DNA of 10,948 nt from NCBI GenBank assembly GCA_011390435.1, contig JAABSK010000079.1:1-10948 (forward strand), given 5' to 3'. The translations under genes and the position numbers were made by a program. Shown here piece by piece: positions 7,534-10,948 of this stretch. Numbering within the stretch: the first letter of the stretch is position 1; every line of letters begins with the position of its first letter. The notes under the pieces are model-generated. The model was not told the DNA's origin and did no database searches. It was given only the letters and a program-made list of their open reading frames with translations. Source of the stretch: Desulfobacteraceae bacterium (GTDB lineage Bacteria > Desulfobacterota > Desulfobacteria > Desulfobacterales > Desulfobacteraceae).

Positions 7534-7743
7534 TTAACTACGTCTTCTGCTGGATCTTGAGGCTGCAATTCTCTGCCTTCTCATTGCTTCTCTCATTTTG
7601 CGCCGTCTGTACTGACATGGCTTCTCAAAGTGCTTTTTCACTTTGAGCCGTTTAAAGAGGCCATCATTCTGGATTTTTTTCTTTAATATCCGTAATGCTC
7701 TTTCAACATCATTATCAATAACCGTAACTGTGATTTCTTTCAA
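7534..7743 (-). CDS. rpsU: 30S ribosomal protein S21
   Basis: 69 residues, very basic, with the S21 pattern: an N-terminal strand ending D-N-D-V-E-R-A-L-R-x-L-K-K-K, then G-L-F-K-R-L-K, H-F-E-K-P and an arginine-rich helical tail (R-R-R-K-M-R-E-A-M-R-R-Q-R). S21 sits on the small-subunit platform and helps initiation. The only in-frame start that keeps the family N-terminus is TTG at 7741-7743, served by AAAGGGG nine bases upstream. An ATG just upstream (minus strand, 7748-7750) is separated from the frame by a run of six T; losing one T would bring it into frame, so either a true TTG start or an indel in the run is possible. It is monocistronic by its surroundings: the adk terminator lies before it and its own terminator after it. 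Confidence 0.95.
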   Translation of the reverse strand: MKEITVTVIDNDVERALRILKKKIQNDGLFKRLKVKKHFEKPCQYRRRKMREAMRRQRIAASRSSRRRS

Positions 7744-7786
7744 AAAACATCGCCCCTTTCATAGTGTATTTAAATATCGAAATATT

Positions 7787-7827
7787 TATAACCCGAATTT
7801 GTAACAAATAAATGCTTTAAACGCAAG
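7787..7827 (-). promoter_or_regulatory. Possible rpsU promoter (weak match)
   Basis: Because adk ends in its own terminator, rpsU needs a promoter in the roughly 85 AT-rich bases between 7744 and 7828. The best sigma-70-like pair I see on the minus strand is TTGCGT, 17 bases, TACAAA, lying just after the adk terminator T-tract. Neither hexamer is strong, and the AT-rich stretch also offers TATAAA without a matching -35, so the exact position is uncertain. Confidence 0.25.
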
Positions 7828-7867
7828 AAAAAAGTCATGTCTTCCTGCCATGGCAGCAGGAAGACAT
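7828..7867 (-). terminator. Rho-independent terminator after adk
   Basis: A perfect 12-base inverted repeat, ATGTCTTCCTGC (7837-7848) and its complement (7856-7867), encloses a 7-base loop. On the minus strand the stem is followed, after three bases, by six T (7828-7833). It starts 34 bases after the adk stop codon. Confidence 0.88.
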
Positions 7868-7901
7868 TCAACAAACGGCACGCACTGCCGAAGAATACGG
7901 C

Positions 7902-8576
7902 CTACAGCTTGGAAACCAGTTCTGCAGTAACGTCCGGAAGGGCTTTCTCACCGGCAAGGGTAATATATTTTACCGCTGCATCTTTTTGTGCGACATCTTT
8001 GAAGTAATAGGCAGAAGCCAGTGTGCCGGTCTCTGTGTCGTAATAAATGGAATGGCGTTTATCAATGGCAGCTTCGTCCTGGTCATCTGCGCGCTTGGTC
8101 AAGGCACCACCGCAGACCCGGCATTTGTCTCCATCGGGCTTGATGGCATCAATAAAAATATTGTTGGGATGGTTGTTGTCATTTTCACACAGTCTTCTGC
8201 CCATGATTCTGTTTTTGGCAATTTCTCTGTCCAGAATCATTTCAATGACATAATTGAGTTTAATGCCGGCTTCTTCCAGGGATGCATGGAGTTTTTCAGC
8301 CTGGACTTTGTTCCTGGGAAATCCGTCCAGCAGCCATCCTTTTTGACAGTCATCCTGTTTGATCCGATCCAGAACCATGGGGATGGTGATTTCATCAGGA
8401 ACCAGATCGCCCTTGTCAATATAGGCTTTTGCCTGTTTTCCAAGCTCGGTTCCGCCTTTGATGTTTTCACGGAAGATTGCACCGGATTCAACATGGGCGA
8501 TATTGTATTTGTCTTTAAGAATGGCGCCCTGGGTTCCTTTTCCACTGCCGTTCGGTCCAAAAAATAAAATGTTCAT
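7902..8576 (-). CDS. adk: Adenylate kinase, long-lid variant with three Cys and one His in the lid
   Basis: Interconverts ATP + AMP and 2 ADP in the cytosol. 224 residues. Features in order: P-loop G-P-N-G-S-G-K-G-T (7-15, where most family members have G-P-P-G-A-G-K-G-T), AMP-site helix V-E-S-G-A-I-F-R (29-36, instead of the common S-T-G-D-M-L-R), L-L-D-G-F-P-R-N (82-89), lid start G-R-R-L-C130-E-N-D-N-N-H136, second lid pair C152-R-V-C155-G-G, and R174-H-S-I-Y178. The lid therefore has C, H, C, C rather than the usual four-cysteine zinc lid; I recall this variant from sulfate-reducing Desulfobacterota, but could not search. The ATG has AAGGAG seven bases upstream. A promoter lies at 8632-8658 and a strong terminator follows, so it is a single-gene transcript, divergent from eno. 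Confidence 0.95.
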   Translation of the reverse strand: MNILFFGPNGSGKGTQGAILKDKYNIAHVESGAIFRENIKGGTELGKQAKAYIDKGDLVPDEITIPMVLDRIKQDDCQKGWLLDGFPRNKVQAEKLHASLEEAGIKLNYVIEMILDREIAKNRIMGRRLCENDNNHPNNIFIDAIKPDGDKCRVCGGALTKRADDQDEAAIDKRHSIYYDTETGTLASAYYFKDVAQKDAAVKYITLAGEKALPDVTAELVSKL

Positions 8577-8631
8577 TTATAACTCCTTAATTTCTAAATA
8601 TAAGTTTGTAAATTCAGCACAGCTTCCCTTA

Positions 8632-8658
8632 ATTATAAGAGTCGCTTTTGTTTGTCAA
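8632..8658 (-). promoter_or_regulatory. adk promoter with consensus hexamers, short 15-base spacer
   Basis: On the minus strand, a perfect -35 TTGACA (8653-8658) and a perfect -10 TATAAT (8632-8637) are separated by 15 bases, shorter than the optimal 17. The -10 ends 55 bases before the adk ATG. Consensus hexamers make a real promoter likely; the short spacer would weaken it or make it depend on an activator. Confidence 0.55.
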
Positions 8659-8704
8659 GGACAAGACAAAACCCTTTTGAAAAATAACACTGCTCTTTTA
8701 TCTG

Positions 8705-8718
8705 TGCCTGCGCAGGCA
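8705..8718. repeat. Perfect 14-base palindrome in the adk/eno region
   Basis: TGCCTGCGCAGGCA is identical to its reverse complement, and ATCT/AGAT flank it with a two-base offset. As RNA it could only form a small hairpin, and no gene lies upstream on either strand for it to terminate. A protein-binding operator or activator site is the better reading. Its centre is about 90 bases upstream of the start predicted for the sigma-54-like site of eno. Confidence 0.5.
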
Positions 8719-8775
8719 GATCGGTTTTTCATCCTGATCCGGTTTTGAAAAGCTAAAAAATCACCGGTTCAAAAG

Positions 8776-8791
8776 TGGAATATTCCTTGCT
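8776..8791 (+). promoter_or_regulatory. Sigma-54-like promoter upstream of eno
   Basis: TGGAATATTCCTTGCT has the required GG-N10-GC spacing (GG 8777-8778, GC 8789-8790) and differs from TGGCAYRNNNNTTGCW only at the fourth base. Predicted start is near 8802, giving a leader of about 85 bases. A sigma-70 reading overlaps it: TTGCTT (8787-8792), 17 bases, TATGAA (8810-8815). The GGAATATTCC inside it is itself a perfect palindrome, so an operator is a third possibility. Confidence 0.35.
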
Positions 8792-8814
8792 TGTGACAAT
8801 GGATATTGTTATGA

Positions 8815-10158
<1,344 letters not shown>

Positions 10159-10162
10159 GACG

Positions 10163-10876
10163 ATGAAATTCAAACCATTTCTTGTTTTTTTAGCGGTGAT
10201 TTTTGTGCTGTTGCCCGGAGCCGGCAGTGCTTTTGTGTTTGATGCACCCCACCTGCTCTACCGGGTTGCTGAAAAGATCAAAGAGCCGATAGGGATCAGC
10301 GTTGATCAGGTTCGCCGGCAGATGAACCCCGAACATGCGGTCAGCAGTTTTGATGACCTGGAAGAGAAACTGGTGTTTTCTTTTCCAGGTCGGTTCCGAT
10401 CCCAGGTGGTGTCCGGTCCCATGACCGGTATGACCGTTCAAAATGATACCGGGTTTGTCAAAGTGGTTGACGGCCAGCCTGCTGCCCGTGCCAAAAGCCT
10501 GGAAGATCATTACTGGGATATTTTACTGTACCGGGATTATGAACGCCTGCTTGATCAGCTGGAACAGGTCGGCATTGATACCCGGACAGTATCTTTTCAG
10601 CGGTATAACGGCCGGGTCTGCTATGTGATCGGAGATGCACGCGGTTCAGGGTTGTGGATTGAAAAAGAAACTTTCTTTCCCATAAAATATGTGATTGAAA
10701 AAGAGGGCAGGGCGGCTGAATTTTTTTATGACAACTGGCAGCGGGTCAGCAAAACCTGGTACCCGCTGGCAGGCAGTATTTTTATCAGCAATCAACTGCT
10801 TTGTCTGATCAATGTAACCCATTGGGAACTGGAATCCCGGATAGATCCGTCCCTGTTTGATCAAAACCGGTATTGA
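10163..10876 (+). CDS. Secreted protein of unknown function, LolA-fold-like
   Basis: 237 residues. The ATG at 10163 starts 5 bases after eno; its AGGA Shine-Dalgarno overlaps the eno stop codon, indicating translational coupling. An upstream in-frame ATG at 10118 lies inside eno and would spoil the signal peptide, so it is rejected. Residues 1-23 (basic start, hydrophobic core, then A-G-S-A before F) form a signal peptide for a periplasmic or exported product; no lipobox cysteine is present. The rest shows alternating strands of the type found in LolA-like proteins: L-V-F-S-F-P-G-R-F-R-S-x-V, G-F-V-K-V-V-D-G, then G-R-V-C-Y-V-I-G and L-W-I-E-K-E-T-F-F-P-I-K-Y-V, followed by W-Y-P-L. This recalls outer-membrane lipoprotein-sorting-like families, but I cannot assign one with confidence. 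There is a single mature cysteine near V-C-Y-V. Its place between eno and pyrG gives no functional hint. Confidence 0.8.
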   Translation: MKFKPFLVFLAVIFVLLPGAGSAFVFDAPHLLYRVAEKIKEPIGISVDQVRRQMNPEHAVSSFDDLEEKLVFSFPGRFRSQVVSGPMTGMTVQNDTGFVKVVDGQPAARAKSLEDHYWDILLYRDYERLLDQLEQVGIDTRTVSFQRYNGRVCYVIGDARGSGLWIEKETFFPIKYVIEKEGRAAEFFYDNWQRVSKTWYPLAGSIFISNQLLCLINVTHWELESRIDPSLFDQNRY

Positions 10877-10920
10877 GCAGTTAAACTTTTTAATGACGAA
10901 ATTTAAACGAGTGAGGAAAA

Positions 10921-10948
10921 ATGGCTAAAAACACCAAGTATATTTTTG
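10921..10948 (+). CDS. pyrG: Start of probable CTP synthase (3' truncated by window)
   Basis: Only nine codons are visible, encoding M-A-K-N-T-K-Y-I-F, which matches the start of CTP synthases (typically followed by V-T-G-G-V). A Shine-Dalgarno GAGG lies five bases before the ATG. Adjacency of pyrG and eno is known from other proteobacteria such as Escherichia coli, where the order is reversed. CTP synthase makes CTP from UTP and glutamine. The call rests on nine residues plus context. The 44 bases between the preceding gene and this start show no terminator, so eno, the secreted protein and pyrG may form one operon. Confidence 0.65.

Noticed and set aside
7986..8567. 193-codon plus-strand open frame opposite adk
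   Set aside because: Fully antisense to a clear adenylate kinase and without domain features.
8700..8728. Terminator reading of the palindrome followed by GGTTTTT
   Set aside because: No gene ends upstream on the plus strand, and the stem would need a zero to four base loop with weak flanks.

Overview
The window reads as ordinary chromosomal DNA from a Gram-negative, anaerobe-type member of the Desulfobacterota (Desulfobacteraceae-like). This is inferred from three things: the adenylate kinase variant with an R-R-L-C-E-N-D-N-N-H lid, the DUF748/AsmA-type envelope protein, and a receiver domain of the kind usually joined to DUF3369. No database search was possible, so the taxonomy is inference. 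I see no transposase, integrase, phage gene, CRISPR array or long repeat.

Layout. Bases 1-1451 (+) hold the C-terminal part of a DUF748/AsmA-like protein with an OmpA-like tail; its start lies outside the window. It converges with a minus-strand block running from 8576 down to 1472. In order of transcription that block is: adenylate kinase (adk) with its own promoter and terminator; ribosomal protein S21 (rpsU) with its own terminator; folC; tRNA-Arg(CCG); a GT4 glycosyltransferase; a class I SAM methyltransferase overlapping it by 14 bases; a ChaN-like lipoprotein; and a receiver-plus-ATPase two-component protein with a good sigma-70 promoter on the ChaN stop codon. To the right, on the plus strand, are enolase (eno), a secreted LolA-fold-like protein of unknown function starting 5 bases after eno, and the first nine codons of what is probably CTP synthase (pyrG).

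How it fits together. adk, rpsU, folC, the tRNA, eno and pyrG are housekeeping genes for nucleotide, folate, translation and central carbon metabolism. The glycosyltransferase, methyltransferase and ChaN-like lipoprotein form an accessory-looking envelope cassette inserted between housekeeping genes; their joint substrate cannot be told from sequence. The 310-base divergent adk/eno region is the richest regulatory stretch: a consensus-hexamer adk promoter, a GG-N10-GC sigma-54-like site before eno, and a perfect 14-base palindrome about 90 bases upstream of it.

I did not find a clear new multi-gene system. The best leads are the two-component protein that keeps its ATPase but lacks a recognisable H-box, the glycosyltransferase that starts 9 bases after a tRNA CCA with no Shine-Dalgarno, and the regulatory architecture before eno.
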